This document shows, piece by piece, positions 63,962 to 64,000 of a stretch of 64,000 nucleotides of DNA. Position 1 is the stretch's first letter, and each line of letters opens with the position of its first letter. Source of the DNA: Amoebophrya sp. A120. Taxonomy: Eukaryota; Sar; Dinophyceae; Syndiniales; Amoebophryaceae. Location: positions 1,046,564 to 1,110,563 of the forward strand of contig CAJINV010000005.1 in the NCBI GenBank assembly GCA_905178155.1, written 5' to 3'. Below the pieces are notes generated by a model. That model did not search any database. It was not told the DNA's origin and saw nothing but the letters and a program-made list of their open reading frames with translations. A program made the translations under genes and the position numbers.

Positions 63962-64000
63962 AATGATTTTTGCTATTGCTTTTGCTTGGCAACGTGTATT

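Overview
This is a gene-dense stretch of eukaryotic nuclear genome. Every gene I can support lies on the + strand. Coding sequence is fairly GC-rich, most genes carry introns, and the proteins are mostly of alveolate flavour: a MAP kinase with a T-A-H activation motif, a Patched/NPC1-type membrane protein and many disordered proteins. Two kinds of intron coexist: ordinary GT-AG introns of about 100-200 bases, and transposon-like introns (introners) with terminal inverted repeats, flanked by 5-bp target-site duplications inside exons. This combination, with a one-way gene array, fits a dinoflagellate-lineage organism. A syndinean parasite such as Amoebophrya, in which introner elements with these traits have been reported, is my best guess. 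That assignment is inference; no rRNA or spliced-leader gene is present to test it.

Layout. 152-1930: membrane-anchored ubiquitin-conjugating enzyme. 3032-5713: divergent protein kinase. 6731-11765: 1295-residue acidic and low-complexity protein. 12707-15330: MAPK2-like kinase. 16493-19171: Tyr/Asp-rich plus coiled-coil protein. 19706-21204 and 21981-23843: tandem pair of paralogous Cys-rich, probably surface-anchored proteins, with a decayed third 3' end near 25.7 kb. 24582-25499 and 26122-29166: two unknown single-exon genes. 30275-35735: 11-exon gene of about 1032 codons. 36412-37257: monothiol-glutaredoxin-like protein with CHFS instead of CGFS. 38108-40437: basic, coiled-coil, acidic and Q/Y-rich protein. 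41464-41802: small two-helix membrane protein. 41866-49260: 2189-residue DnaJ, zinc-ribbon and RPxSA-repeat protein. 49978-57141: Patched/NPC1-like protein of 2387 residues. 58082-62002: VPS50/syndetin. 62541-63961: Nup62/Nsp1-type FG nucleoporin.

Multi-exon models were checked by keeping reading frame through every junction. The summed exon lengths of all multi-exon genes are divisible by three, except the second Cys-rich gene, which has a one-base frame change at a T8 run. There is no operon-like functional grouping; the clearest relationship is the tandem Cys-rich pair.

The main discovery is the introner set: fifteen elements in six terminal-repeat families. In the twelve with exact 5-bp duplications, excision leaving one duplication copy restores the frame, and no register of the junction gives GT-AG, so splicing there must be non-canonical.
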